NCBI GenBank assembly: GCA_026545765.1
Contig: CM048840.1
Coordinates: 32,120,765-32,184,764, forward strand
Source: Plantago major
Taxonomy: Eukaryota; Streptophyta; Magnoliopsida; Lamiales; Plantaginaceae
Direction: 5' to 3'
Length of the DNA stretch: 64,000 nt
The notes beneath the pieces were generated by a model, which saw only the letters and a program-made list of their open reading frames with translations, was not told where the DNA came from and did no database searches. Each line of letters begins with the position of its first letter. The stretch's first letter is position 1. Below are positions 12,793 to 24,092 of the stretch, one piece after another. The position numbers and the translations under genes were made by a program.

Positions 12793-13538
12793 ATGCACAC
12801 CAATCGTTCATGGATGTACCGTCGTACTCTAAATGACAGAGTTCAATCGAATTTTGTAAAAGGGGTTGAAGGAAACACGATGACACATCCGGCTTCTGTA
12901 AATGAGGGGTCGATAAAGTGTGCTTCCACATTTGAAACATGCAGAAACAAGGCAGCACCGTCCATGACATATGATCAATGGAGGGAGAGGCGGGGGTTGG
13001 GGCCGCCTATTGAAATCATAGACGGTTGTCGGAACATATGCATGTTGTATTGGGAGGAGGATGTAGATCTGATGGAATTTGATTTCTATGCAAAAGTTAA
13101 CGAATTGTGAGGTTTGAATATGCCGGTGTGCCTCTAAAAAGAACCGTTCTGTTTGATGTCGACTGGTATGATCCCGGTCAAAATGGTACGAGAGTGCACG
13201 AGCAATATCAAATGGTTGAGATTAACCATAGGAGGAGGTACCGTACTAAATACGAACCTTTTATCTTGGCAGCTCGGGCACGTCAAGTGATGTTCATCGA
13301 ATATCCAAGCCTAAAACGTGATAAGGCGGACTGGTTGGCAGCGATACACATACAAGCCCGCTCCAGAGTTGAGTACGTTCATAAGGACAAATCAACTACC
13401 AACTCGTACCAAGAAGAGGTTGTCGATGAAACAGCGAGAAATCCTGTAGATGCTCGTGATGAGTACATTGACCTGCACGAAGACATATATGTAGACTTAA
13501 CCATTGGTGACGAGGATCAGAGTATGTGTGTATGGTAG
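12793..13538 (+). pseudogene. CACTA transposase fragment: transposase-associated motif and DUF4216
   Basis: The first segment (12793-13110) opens with an R-S-W-M-Y-R-R motif typical of the N-terminal transposase-associated domain, then jumps to sequence resembling the region just before DUF4216. The frame closes at a TGA at 13108-13110 and the protein resumes one base over (13107-13538) with a recognisable DUF4216: a V-L-F-D-V-D-W-Y core, a V-E-I-N-H block and a Y-E-P-F-I-L-A block. The catalytic Transposase_21 domain that normally sits between these parts is absent, so an internal deletion joined the two ends. An acidic tail follows. One frameshift and the large deletion make it non-functional as transposase. 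Confidence 0.75.
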
Positions 13539-13648
13539 ATTATATGTATCTTAATTGTTATATGCTTACTTTTCCCATTACATGCCAATTCATGTCTTAA
13601 TTTATACTAATACAATTTGTTTGTGTTTGTCATATGTTTTTTTTGCAG

Positions 13649-15496
13649 ATGTCGCACCAAAGAAAGTGCAGTTACGAGATTCCCAGGTCTAGTGGGACCC
13701 AGGGTTCACCACATAGTGCATCGAGTAGCCCTGGTGGATCGAGCAGCTACTCTCATGTCACGATCGCCAAATGCATGTGGATTGGGACATCTGGTGGTGG
13801 TGGTGGTTATGGACCAGGATAGTACCCGCCTGACGGGTGTCCTTATACCGAGATCGTCGATGGTGCTACGTGGGAGGGGAAGTTGGTGTTGTTCCCTAAT
13901 GGCAGGAGGAAGTAAGTATTATATATATACATTTGTAGAACATAACTTAAGATAAGTTTTTATATATATGTCAAGTGAATTGTCTAATAAATATATGTAT
14001 TCTTCTATAATTCATTGATAACTGCAGGTTGTGGCTTCAGCAATCTTCAGACGACCTGCATGAGATTTTCAAGCTTAGGAGGGAGTTGCCGGGGCCAGGG
14101 AGGCGAACAGTGGAGCAAACTCAAGCCTGAGACGAAGCACTTCTACTTTGATGAGCTTCGGGTAAGCTTAAATGTTACAATTTGTTGTGGTAAATGTTAC
14201 AATGCTTTATTTGTTGTTCTATCAATTAATGAACTAGTTTACTAATTTGTGTGGTATGTTAACCACTTACTTGGGTCATATGTTAGTCACCATTGTGTTA
14301 GTAAATTCTAGGACAATTTGTGTGGTATGTTAGCCACTTACTTGGGTGATATGTTAGTCACCATTGTGTTAGTAAATTCTAGGACAATTTGTGTGGTATG
14401 TTAGCCACTTACTTGGGCGAAATGCACCATTGTTTATCTTGAAATTGTAACCTTGGGGCATTAATTTTTACTTTGAATGGAATTGGAATGTAGAAAAAAT
14501 ACTACATTCCGACTGGCCTTATTCCCAAGATGTGGCCTGTTTTCGAGAGTTTGGGCTCTGATCTATATAGGCATATGGTGGCTGACATGAAAAAATACCG
14601 AGAAAAAGGAAAGCCGCCACAGTATAGCCATATTGGGGACGAAGAGTGGGCTATGTAGCTAGAATATTGGAGACTTACAACCGTCGAGGATCAGTCCTTC
14701 AAGAACAGGCAGAACCGGCTGACTGAGCCGCGAGATGGTAAGGTCTCTGCCAGGCATCACTACGGGTCACGAGCTGTTGTCACTGATCGCCAGATGTCGG
14801 TAAGTATATATATATGTGTGTGTGTTTCGATTACAACATGATTTATACACATGTGTATTGCTTTCATTTATACCAATTTACCACTTGTTTGCATTCCTTG
14901 CATTCCTACCAACTTACTAACTACTTGTTGCAATATATAATGTTCTTTAGCTGAACCAGAACAAACCCAAGACTTGCCTAGAGGAAATGAAGAGGGGGAA
15001 GCTGAAGAACGGCATTTGGGTGGACGAGAAGTCCGAGCTTATTGCGGTATGTGTATTTGTTAAGTGTCACAGTTGTATATGCATGTGTATTATAAATTAA
15101 ATATGAAATTGTAGCTCATTTCGTATACACTTGACTATTACAGAGTGAGGTGGATCGGATCATTGCGGAGAGGCTGCTTGAGGGTAGGAGGTGTCCGTGG
15201 AAGAACAAGACCGGATCTTTCTACAGGTCAACCCACCCGACAACAAGGGTCGGGTTTATGGTCTTGGTAGTTTGGGCGAGACACTGGCGGATAAGAGCTT
15301 CTCCGTGTCCCAGCAATCTCAGGGATATGGTGGTGTTTACACATAGGTGCAGGTCGAGCAGATGGTGAATGAAGCAGTGACTCCTCTCCAGAATGAGATT
15401 GAAACTCTCAGGGATGAGCAGGCTCGAATGAATCAAAGGGTCGAAGAGCTCTGCCGCTTGTATATGAGCCAGAATACCCCCGGCCCCTCGTCTTAG
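13649..15496 (+). pseudogene. CACTA TnpA-like gene (Transposase_24 type), multi-exon, with stops
   Basis: Begins at ATG 13649 directly after a T-rich tract ending in GCAG. The N-terminus is Ser/Gly-rich. Coding similarity continues through exon-like blocks separated by GT-AG introns, with acceptors near 14028 and 14492. The block at 14495-14800 carries the Transposase_24 pattern: aromatic-rich YYIPTG, then Y-W, then F-K-N-R-Q-N-R and a basic Gly-Ser stretch. The last part (15330-15493) is a short coiled coil ending at TAG 15494-15496. In-frame stops are visible at 13820-13822, in the 14640s, and in the terminal exon near 15343. In autonomous CACTA elements this protein binds the subterminal repeats. 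This copy is broken. Confidence 0.65.
14243..14421. repeat. 71-bp tandem repeat, about 2.5 copies
   Basis: A unit of about 71 bp containing GTGGTATGTTAGCCACTTAC and GTTAGTCACCATTGTG repeats inside an intron of the TnpA-like gene. Related units occur at 23143-23245 in the second CACTA relative. Confidence 0.85.
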
Positions 15497-15714
15497 TTGC
15501 TTGTGTTGTTTTGGATACTATGCTACTTTTTACTTTGTTGGATATTTGGATTTCTATTCGGATATGTAGACTTTATTTTGGAGAATTTGTTTTTGACGAA
15601 TCTTTGTTGTTTATTAATGCAATTTCCCCTTTGAGACATATCACTATTATATTGGTTGAAAAAACAGGTGAAAATTATAAAATAATTTTTTTAAAAAAAT
15701 TAAAAAAAACAGTG

Positions 15715-16015
15715 GTTTAGCGACGGATAATTATCCGTCGCTAAACAACGAATTAGGGCGTGCTAGCCCTAATTCGTTTAGAGACGGGTAACTATCCGTC
15801 TCTAAAATCCCGGGGGTTTTTAGAGACGGATAATTATCCGTCCCAAATGGCGACGGAGGGTCAATGCCCTATCCGTCGCGAATTAGCGACGGATAACGCT
15901 CCGTCGCTAATTCGCCGTAGAGACGCCCGTCATTAAGACGGGTGTCTATCCGTCGCTAAGGCCCTAGCGACGGATCGATAGGGGATTTAGCGACGGATAA
16001 TTCCGTCGTTAAATC
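15715..16015. repeat. CACTA subterminal repeat array
   Basis: At least eight short GACGGAT / ATCCGTC units, direct and inverted, often arranged as GACGGATAATTATCCGTC palindromes. The same unit appears at 11970-12020 in the left end, at 23900-24060, and in decayed form at 55020-55200. Confidence 0.85.
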
Positions 16016-16035
16016 CCTGTTTTTTTGTAGTGACC

Positions 16036-16844
16036 TTGGAGTGAGAGAGGAACTAACAGTCTTGGAGATTGTGGAAAAAACCCTCAAGGGAGCCGTAAGT
16101 ACTTAGCTTGGTAAGCTAGTGAATCACCTCAAGTACAAAGTTGGGAGGTTAAAGGGATTTAGCTAAGGATAGTATTTTAACGAAACACAAACAGTCTTAG
16201 TGAATTCATGTCTCGAGAGCAGGGCGGAGTGGATTAGTTGAAGGGTTACTTAGATGTCCACTGTAATATATGAGTACATTTACTTTATTCAATTTGTTTA
16301 CAATATAATTTAGATTTAAATTGCCTGTTAAATATTTGTCCATTGTTTACTAACACTCAACACAACACTATGAACATACCGTCTTTTGCTACTCTAATCA
16401 CTAACTGTCAGCAAGGTCTATCACAGACCCGTGCATCAAAAAGTCTGCCACTCCTCTAGACTTTAACCTTGTCATTATAACTTACAAGGACCATCAAAAT
16501 CGAACAATGTCATATTTATAATACATAATCATCCCATACAATATTGACCGCGTGAGATAGAGAGTCGGACACCAATCGATTGGTATCGCATCGCATCAAT
16601 ATAAATATAGTAAATGCAGAAGAAATGACAGTCTCTTGACTCTTGAGGTGTAGCAGTTCGAAAATCGTAAAATCAATAAATGTCTACTACATCTCCACGG
16701 CAGATGATGCACAGCTGACATAAACCTCCATTTATTCCCCCTCTCAAAAACCACACCACCATTTATTCCCCCTGCAAAAAAAAAAAAGTTTAAAACCCTA
16801 CAATTAAACATTACACTAGCAGTAAAACAACAAAATAAAATCAC
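16036..16844. other. Region between the CACTA element and the YUCCA promoter
   Basis: The first 250 bp resemble a decayed retroelement, continuing the repeat into which the CACTA element inserted. The rest is AT-rich with no frame and may hold upstream control sequence for YUCCA. Confidence 0.35.
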
Positions 16845-16853
16845 TATTTATAA
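16845..16853 (+). promoter_or_regulatory. TATA-like motif upstream of YUCCA
   Basis: CTATTTATAAG lies about 185 bp before the ATG, followed by a CT-rich leader typical of plant 5' UTRs. Inferred from position and composition. Confidence 0.45.
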
Positions 16854-17033
16854 GCATCTTCCTCTTTGCCCATTTACCCTTAATTTGTCAGTCACTCGCT
16901 CTGTACTCACTTCCTTCACATTCACGCCTCCATTCCCCTGTTCCAAAACAGAGCTGTTCTCTTTCCCCTTTCCAATAAACAGAGCTTCTCCTTTTCCCCC
17001 TTTCCAAACAAAAACCCACTTTCCTCCTCACTA

Positions 17034-19129
17034 ATGAATTCTTCCAAAGCCCATATAATCCCCGGGCCCATAATCGTCGGAGCAGGCCCATCGGGCCTCG
17101 CCGTAGCAGCCTGCATGCAAGAAAACAGAGTCCCATCTCTAATCCTTGAACGAAGCGACTGCATTGCTTCCTTATGGCAACACAGGACCTACGATCGTCT
17201 CAAGCTCCATCTCCCTCGCCAATTTTGCCAGCTCCCACTACTCAATTTCCCTGAGTCCTTCCCAAAATATCCAACCAAAGACGACTTCATCTCCTACATG
17301 GAGTCCTATGCTAAACACTTCTCCATCGAACCTAAGTTTAAACACGGTGTCGTAAAGGCTGAGTTTGAAGCTTTGACAGGCTACTGGAGGGTGCAGACTG
17401 ATCAGGATTCCGAATTTTATTCCAAGTGGCTGATTGTTGCTACTGGTGAAAATGCTGAGCCCGTTGTGCCGGAGATACAGGGGATTGAGAAATTTCGGGG
17501 GCCCGTTATTCATACGGCTCGGTATAAGTCCGGTTCGGAGTTTAAGGGTCAGAGAGTTTTGGTTGTTGGCTGTGGGAATTCGGGTATGGAGGTTAGCTTG
17601 GACCTTTGTAGGTACAATGCTGCTCCTTTTATGGTCGTCCGAAACTCTGTAAGTACTCATTTCATTTCGTTTAGACCGAGTTGATATTATTAGTTAAATT
17701 GTTTATGTTGATAATAAAATGCGTTCTGACTCAACAAAGTTTTTAGTTGCTTGTCAAACAGTATGTATTGTATTATCTTTGTCATATGCCGCAACCGTCT
17801 CCGATAATACTTACTCAAATTTTTTTCCCAAGTATTTATTAGTTTATGATTGTTCTACAAGTAATCAAAAAAATAAGGTGCCAACATAGGTTAAGAAGAT
17901 TGTACTTTGAGCATTGACAAGGTCTACAAGGGCTAATTAATTTGGTTTTGTTGTTTAGGTTCATATACTACCAAGGGAAATGTTTGGAGTTTCAACATTT
18001 GCCGTTGCTGTGGCACTTCTCAAATGGATGCCTTTGAAGCTAGTGGACAAACTCCTACTCATAATGGCAAGCCTCATCCTTGGTAATACTAACACAATGG
18101 GACTGCGACGCCCGAAAACCGGGCCCCTCGAGCTAAAAAATGCCACCGGGAAGACCCCGGTTTTGGATACCGGGGCCCTCTCACTGATCAAATCCGGTAA
18201 AATTAAGGTTAGATGATAACTTTATCTCACATCAATTGACATATTTGGTTTGTTGAGTGTAAATGTGTGATAAAAATGGAATTTTGATTAGGTTACGGAG
18301 GGTGTAAAGGAGATAACAAGCAAAGGAGCCAAGTTCATGGATGGCCAAGAAAGGGAATTTGATTCTGTAATCTTGGCAACTGGTTACAAGAGCAATGTGC
18401 CTAGTTGGCTAAAGGTAATAATAATAATATTAATATAATAATGATAATGTAAAACAAAAGGAATGTTGAAAGTGATAGGGAATTCATGTTATTTTTTCTA
18501 GGTAAATAATGAATATACAATAATTGTGTAATCACAATCACACATCATTTTCATTCTTATGCCTAGTCTGGGCTACAAAACGTTTGCTACCGAAAAGAGA
18601 AAATCTGATGCCATTTGTTTGGATCATAAGTGTTAAATTAGTATTTTTGTTCGGATTTCATGTCCTGTATCTTTCATGCACACATTTTGTCCTGACCTGA
18701 GTTATTTGCACGACTAGAAGATGTTCTTTTTACTCTGTTTTCTAGATGAAGAACCAGAATTTGAATGTCATGCTCCTGATATGGATTGATCATATTAGTA
18801 GTTTTTTTAGTTCTTTCTTTTCTTTTCTTTTCTTTCCATTTGGTAGTAAATAGTAAAAACAGCGATGTAATATCGATTTAAATAATATTGTTAGTTAATC
18901 GAAACCTATTATCTGTGCAATGTAGGATACGGAGTTTTTCACGAAAGATGGAATGCCGAAATCACCCTTTCCTAATGGTTGGAAAGGAGAGAAAGGGTTG
19001 TACGCGGTAGGGTTCACTGGAAGAGGCCTTCTAGGAGCTTCATCGGATGCGTGGAACATTGCAAGAGACATAGCTGATCAATGGAACAAAAAAAACGTTT
19101 GGAGATCATCAAATATTCTTCCAATATAG
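17034..19129 (+). CDS. YUC: YUCCA-type flavin-containing monooxygenase (auxin biosynthesis)
   Basis: Four exons: 17034-17648, 17959-18207, 18292-18414 and 18926-19129, all with GT-AG introns in phase 0. They total 396 residues, close to the usual 380-430 for the family. YUCCA enzymes convert indole-3-pyruvate to indole-3-acetic acid with NADPH and O2, the rate-limiting step of the main auxin pathway. Visible motifs: FAD-binding GAGPSG at residues 16-21, an ATG motif at 136-138, the FMO signature F-x-G-x3-H-x3-Y at 154-164, NADPH-binding GCGNSG at 179-184, and LATGY at 316-320. The start ATG is the first one in frame and places the FAD motif at the usual distance. No stop or frameshift is seen, so it looks functional. 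The exact paralogue (YUC1/4-like or YUC2/6-like) needs a tree. Its 5' side lies about 1 kb from a CACTA element. Confidence 0.95.
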
Positions 19130-20011
19130 TCAAGTAATTTAACAAGTTATTTACTGAAATGACTGTTGACAAATGCTAGGATCAGAGAGATAGGAAGGAT
19201 AGATAAGTTTTCCGGGCGAAAGGGCAAAGAATCAAAGTTTGAGGGTTGATCAGCAAACAGAACTAGAAGGCTAGGTCTTTAATTTCATTTCTAGTTTTTT
19301 TTCTTTTTTTTCCTTGTTGAGAGTTTAGTAATTAGTATAGCATTCTGAATTTTGTTTCAGTTGTAAATAATCCTTTTTTTTCTTTTTTCTGTTGGTAATT
19401 AATCTTTCTGCATTCTTTTCTGTCAGTTTCCTTTGGGGTATAGTTTGAATGCATGCAGAGTATTACACAAGTTGTTGACATTGGTCCACTGGATTCTCCA
19501 ATGAAAGAGACTAGCTAGCTAGTAACTTGTACTAAGATAATGCAAATTCTCAACCTTTTTTTAGGTAAAAACTCTTAACCTATGGCAAGAATGACTTTAC
19601 TACGGTTATGGTTCTTTTTTGCAACGGTTATGGTTACATCGTTTCATAACTGTGGAACCGGCGGTTTTGAAGTGTGGAATATTGTGTTTTGAACCGTTGA
19701 ATGGCCGATTCACTAAAAAACGTATTATAAATAATTAACAAGTGTTGATTTATTGATTGTAAAAGTTTAAAGTCTTAAAAAAAACTGTTCAAAGTTGAAA
19801 CGAATTGTTTCATAACTGTGTGAAACTGTCGGTTAGTACTGCGGATGACGATTAGAATAAGCGGCATCCGTAACCGGCAGTTAATGTTGACAACCGCAAC
19901 CATGATTTTAGTCCGGTTTGGTCGGGTCTACCTGCGAGTAAGGAGAGGAGATGAGTTATACCCTTATCCCAGCTTTCCTTAGACAAATCGGGTAATGAAT
20001 CAACAACGTGC
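19130..20011. other. 3' flank of YUCCA and decayed repeats
   Basis: The first few hundred bases are T-rich and probably hold the YUCCA 3' UTR. From about 19595 to 19910, segments such as GGTTATGGTT and CCGTAACCGG recall degraded hAT elements. No frame is convincing. Confidence 0.4.
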
Positions 20012-20020
20012 TCGACGATA

Positions 20021-20375
20021 GTGCTGTTAAACGAGCCAAGCCGAGCCGAGTATTGTGATACTTGGCTCAAGCTCGAGCTCGTTAAAAAAAACGAGTAAAA
20101 AAATGGGCTACTTGTAACGAGCTCGAGCGCGGTTCGAACTCGAAAGCATAACGAGCCTTATCTATTGAAAATATTGAAATAAGCATAAAAATATAAATTT
20201 ATTAAAAATTTAGTCTTAACGAGCTTTATCGAGTCAGCCAGGCTCGACTCGTTACATAAACGAGCATAATATGAAGCTCGAGCTTGTTTACCTTATCGAG
20301 CGAGCCGAGCTAGAGCCTTAACGAATCGAGCCAAGTCGAGCCCTCGTTAAGGCTCGACTCGCATAACATCCCTAT
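20021..20375. mobile_element. hAT-type MITE, about 355 bp
   Basis: The 9-bp sequence tcgacgata flanks both ends (20012-20020 and 20376-20384). Ends are imperfectly inverted: GTGCTGTTAAACGAG on the left against the complement of CTCGCATAACATCCC on the right. The body is full of GAGCTCGAG / GAGCCGAGC motifs in both orientations, so it can fold on itself. It encodes no protein. A half-copy remnant lies at about 38896-38960. Confidence 0.7.
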
Positions 20376-20384
20376 TCGACGATA

Positions 20385-21464
20385 AGCTCGGGGTTGCTCA
20401 ATTAAGGTTGTTGGATAATAAATGTATAACTTGTTAATGAACTGGGTTGGAATATTTACACGTTACATAATGGGACAAAACCATGTAGCTTCAGCAGGGC
20501 TGTCTCGGAGATTATAGGGGCCAATACGAAGTTTTAAATATGAACCATGTATTAATATAAATAATTATATGTTTTCTTCATCAATATTTATTTTCATTAT
20601 ATTTCATCTGTCCTGGAACAAGGTTCATGTTTTACCAATTTTTGTGTACCAGACAAAGGTTCTCGTTTTCATTTTTTTGAGAGACATCCTTTGAGGGGTA
20701 TTATTGTTCTTGACAAGGTAAATACAACGGCATGCATAATCGGGGAGATGCCATCTCAAGGGCACCGCAAGGTGTGAGAGACATCCTTTGAGGGGTATTA
20801 TTGTGTTGCCATATCAACTATTCTTCATATAGAGTTGTACCCTCGTAAATGGAGAGTGATCATATTTCGTGAGTCATCAATATATAATTAATAACATACT
20901 CGAAGCATATGATTAATATGCTTAATTAGAGCATTATCGAGGTCATGAAACTCTACACAATATCAAATATTTACTGTCAACTGTTAACATTGTCCAAGTA
21001 TTCTATGCTCCTCTATACCGTAGCATTTCATCTTTGTTTAATTGAGAGATGTATTAAATTTAATTCTGAAAGCATTAATGAATGAACATAGCACGCGAGC
21101 AAGTAAAAGTGAAATGAAACGCAATCTAACTTCTAACTTGGGATGGATCTTAGAGTTAGCCGTCAAATAAATATTTCCCAGGCAAATTAAACGTAAGGAG
21201 GAAGAACCATATACACATGTTGGTTTCCCATGCAATTGGATAGATACTCTATCTAAGTTCTCACCATATTAGTAGCTAGCTTTTGATGAATAAAATTGTC
21301 AAACTATCCCCATTTAGAATTTCTTTAGCCGGTAGAGTAGAGTATCAATCAACTAATCTTCTCCAAATGATTTTGCGAATCTAGCTATGTATAGCCTGGG
21401 TACCTAGTACCTACCTAGTACGAACGTACCTCCAAAAGAGAAGAAAATCTTGCGTCTTCCCCAT
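20385..21464. other. Intergenic, no gene seen
   Basis: AT-rich with no supported frame. A 29-bp exact direct repeat occurs at 20679-20707 and 20776-20804. Confidence 0.5.
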
Positions 21465-22709
21465 ATCCGTCGTTAAGGTGAAATAACAGACGGGAAGAAA
21501 GCTTCTTCCCCATTTATGTTCTGCTTCTTCTTTCTTCTCCTCTTTTCGTCATTTTCGCCCCTTTTCCAACTCCGATCAAAACACTACCATTCCGGCCAAT
21601 CTTGAACTCTTTTCGAAGCTCGTTGAACATGAACTTGGGTGGCCATTCAATTTCATTCTTCTTCGGCTATTTATTCCGTAATTGAAGGTATTAGTCTAAA
21701 ACCCTTACATTGTTAAATTTGGGATTTTTTGTAATTTCGACTAATTTGAGTAATTGTATGTTTATGGGGAAGTCTCTATTAGCTAGTTTAGCTTATATTA
21801 AGTAGTGGATTAAGCTTAGGTTGTGCAATTTATAGATTTACTGTGAAATTGAATTGTTACTATCATGTTAGGATGTTTGTAAGTATGTAGGGTATTTAAT
21901 TTGATATTTTCGTACATGTAGTAGGATTAGGAAGATTTGGTTGAGTGCTTGGAGACCATTTAATGATTTTTGTGATTGTAGAATAATTGGCTCGTATTAA
22001 CTTAGAAACAATTACTACTATTTTAATATACAATTTATAATAATTTAATACGTATAATTGGCTCGTGTTTTACCTAGTATAATTGGCTTGTATTATAATT
22101 AACAATGTAATTATAGACCAGGAATTGGGCAATTGTAATGAAATTCAATACGTAATGCGTATAGTTATAAATCTAATAAATTCAGACGTGTCTAACCGGC
22201 TAGACAATATGTAATGCTTATAGACCGGCTAGCCATGTACTCAATTTGGTTCTTGTCTTCAGTAGTTAGAATTGGTTCTTGTCTTACGAAGAAACTGCAC
22301 AATTTGGTTCTTGTCTTCCAAAGTTAGATTTGGTTTGCAATTGGACACTTTGGATGAAGGTTTATATGGAAGCTGTGAATTTTTTCATTTGGGAATGATG
22401 TTTAGAAAAGTAATTGGTGTTTAAACTGTAATTATACCTGGGTTTATAAGAAAATGACTATTTGCTCACAAAACAATCATCGATCACTCAACACTTCAAG
22501 GATGACTTCTCCACCATCGTCACCTCCTCCACCGTAGACTACACCATTGCCTCCTCCACCAGATTCATTGGAGTTATATCATAACTTTGTTGAGTAAGTA
22601 TGCTTCATCTTTCTTAGTAGTGATTTCATTTCTTATATTTTTTGGTGAACTGTATTTTGTAGTTGACTTAGCACAATTGATTTTTAACCTCGATTTTTCT
22701 TATGTATGT

Positions 22710-22939
22710 AGAAATTGCGATACACCTGCTGCTCCAATATTCACAAGTTATTCACAATTCCACGCAACATGGGAGGCAGAAATGAAGGCCGGCATGGATG
22801 ATGAAGATGCAAACATGGCTAAAACCGATGCTGGGAAAGAAATAGATGATGAAGATGATCAGGATTTTGACATGACCATCGAGAGGATGATTAACTTTCG
22901 ATTATTTGCAAGAGTCTCTATCAGTCTCTATCATGCTTG
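22710..22939 (+). pseudogene. Remnant exon of a CACTA-encoded protein
   Basis: An exon-like block after a plausible acceptor (TATGTAG). It encodes a short hydrophilic stretch followed by a very acidic run (D-D-E-D-A-N and D-D-E-D-D-Q). By position it corresponds to the TnpA-like gene of the first CACTA element, but conservation is too weak for a domain call. Surrounding introns carry the shared 23-kb repeats. Confidence 0.35.
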
Positions 22940-22967
22940 AATATAAACGGAATCATTACAGGTTAGT

Positions 22968-23020
22968 GTGTGTGCGCGCGCGTGTATATATATATATAAC
23001 GGAATCATTAGAGGTTAGTG

Positions 23021-23064
<44 letters not shown>

Positions 23065-23065
23065 C
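22968..23065. repeat. GT/GC/TA microsatellite
   Basis: Two successive GTGTGCGC-TATATA tracts, each preceded by GGAATCATTA; this looks like a local tandem duplication. Confidence 0.8.
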
Positions 23066-23461
23066 ATCTTTCGTTGATAATATTAAGTTTAAGTTTTTGT
23101 GCTTTATTTGTTGTTTTATTCATTGTTAGGACAATATGAGGGGTATATTAGCCACTATATGTAAGTGGTATGTTAGCCACTATATGTGAGTGGTATGTTC
23201 GCCACTGAACTTGGGTGATATGTTAGTCACCATTGAATATGTTGTGTTATCTTATTAGATTGTTGTCTTTATTTGCGGTACGTTTCTTTGTTAAGGTTCA
23301 TATTTGTGTAGTATAAGTGATTTTTAAAACTGTAACTCATGGTGTACACTTTATGATTTCAGACTGAGGTGGAGGGGATTGACGGTCGGGAGTTGTCAGT
23401 TCAAGAAGAAAACGACATCTTCTTAGCCTTGATACATTATTTAATCTTGATACTTGATATT

Positions 23462-23714
23462 CCCCTCCGTCCCACAGAACTTCATACATTTGCCATTTTT
23501 AGCCGTCCCACAGAACTTCATACATTACCAAAAAATGAAGCTACCCCACACCCAACAAATAATAAACAATCTTAGCTTTACTCTCAAATTACACCTTTTT
23601 CCACTAAAAGTACACTTTTTTCCACTTTTTTCTATATTCTATCATTACTTTAACTTTTCGCATAAAACTGCGCGCTAACCTTAATGTATGAAGTTCTTCG
23701 GGACGGATGGAGTA
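23462..23714. mobile_element. Stowaway-like MITE nested in the CACTA relative
   Basis: The left end CCCCTCCGTCCC and right end GGGACGGATGGAGTA are inverted Stowaway-type termini. The first about 34 bp are tandemly duplicated (CCGTCCCACAGAACTTCATA occurs twice). The 16-bp sequence tacattatttaatctt occurs on both sides (23433-23448 and 23713-23728), though the left copy lies 13 bp outside the MITE end. Confidence 0.7.
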
Positions 23715-24092
23715 CATTATTTAATCTTCAATTAATATGGATGATTTGTATTCGTCGAACCCTTTATGTTAATTAATACAATCTCAATTAAATAACAATT
23801 TAATTATTTTGGGTGTATTATCGTAAATTATATTTGTGAAACAGGTGAAATCTGAAAACAGGCATCGGAATTTAAAAAAGAAAAAATTAATAATCTGGAA
23901 CATTAGCGACGGATAATTATCCGTCTCTAATTTAGGAATTTTATTTAATGAAAATAGCCTATCCGTCGCTAATTAGCAACGGATACTTATCCGTCACTAA
24001 AAATGGCAACTTTGGTCAACGAATTTATCCGTCACTAACCGTCGCTAAATTATGCATCTCTAAAAAGTTTGTGACGCAGATTTTTTGTAGTG

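Larger units (their letters stand above)
11935..16032 (+). mobile_element. CACTA (En/Spm) DNA transposon, internally deleted, 4098 bp
   Basis: Starts CACTACAAGAA and ends TTTTTTTGTAGTG, the diagnostic CACTA termini. The 3-bp sequence acc flanks both ends (11932-11934 and 16033-16035), an exact target duplication. Both ends carry subterminal GACGGATAATTATCCGTC-type repeats in both orientations, dense at 15715-16015, which are transposase-binding arrays in this superfamily. Inside are remnants of both transposon genes: a DUF4216-bearing fragment and a Transposase_24-type TnpA-like gene. The main Transposase_21 catalytic region is not visible, so the element is non-autonomous. Confidence 0.9.
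21465..24092 (+). mobile_element. CACTA-related element, left end degraded
   Basis: The right end has the subterminal GACGGATAATTATCCGTC repeats (23905-24055) and terminates in TTTTTTGTAGTG at 24092. The left part from about 21570 aligns with the 5' non-coding part of the first CACTA element (12100-12260 there). The repeats at 23143-23245 and the block at 23335-23395 also match internal parts of it. No CACTACAA terminus is visible; only a single ATCCGTCGTTAAGG unit near 21466 marks the left side. It is an old relative, truncated on the left and interrupted by a MITE. Confidence 0.7.
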
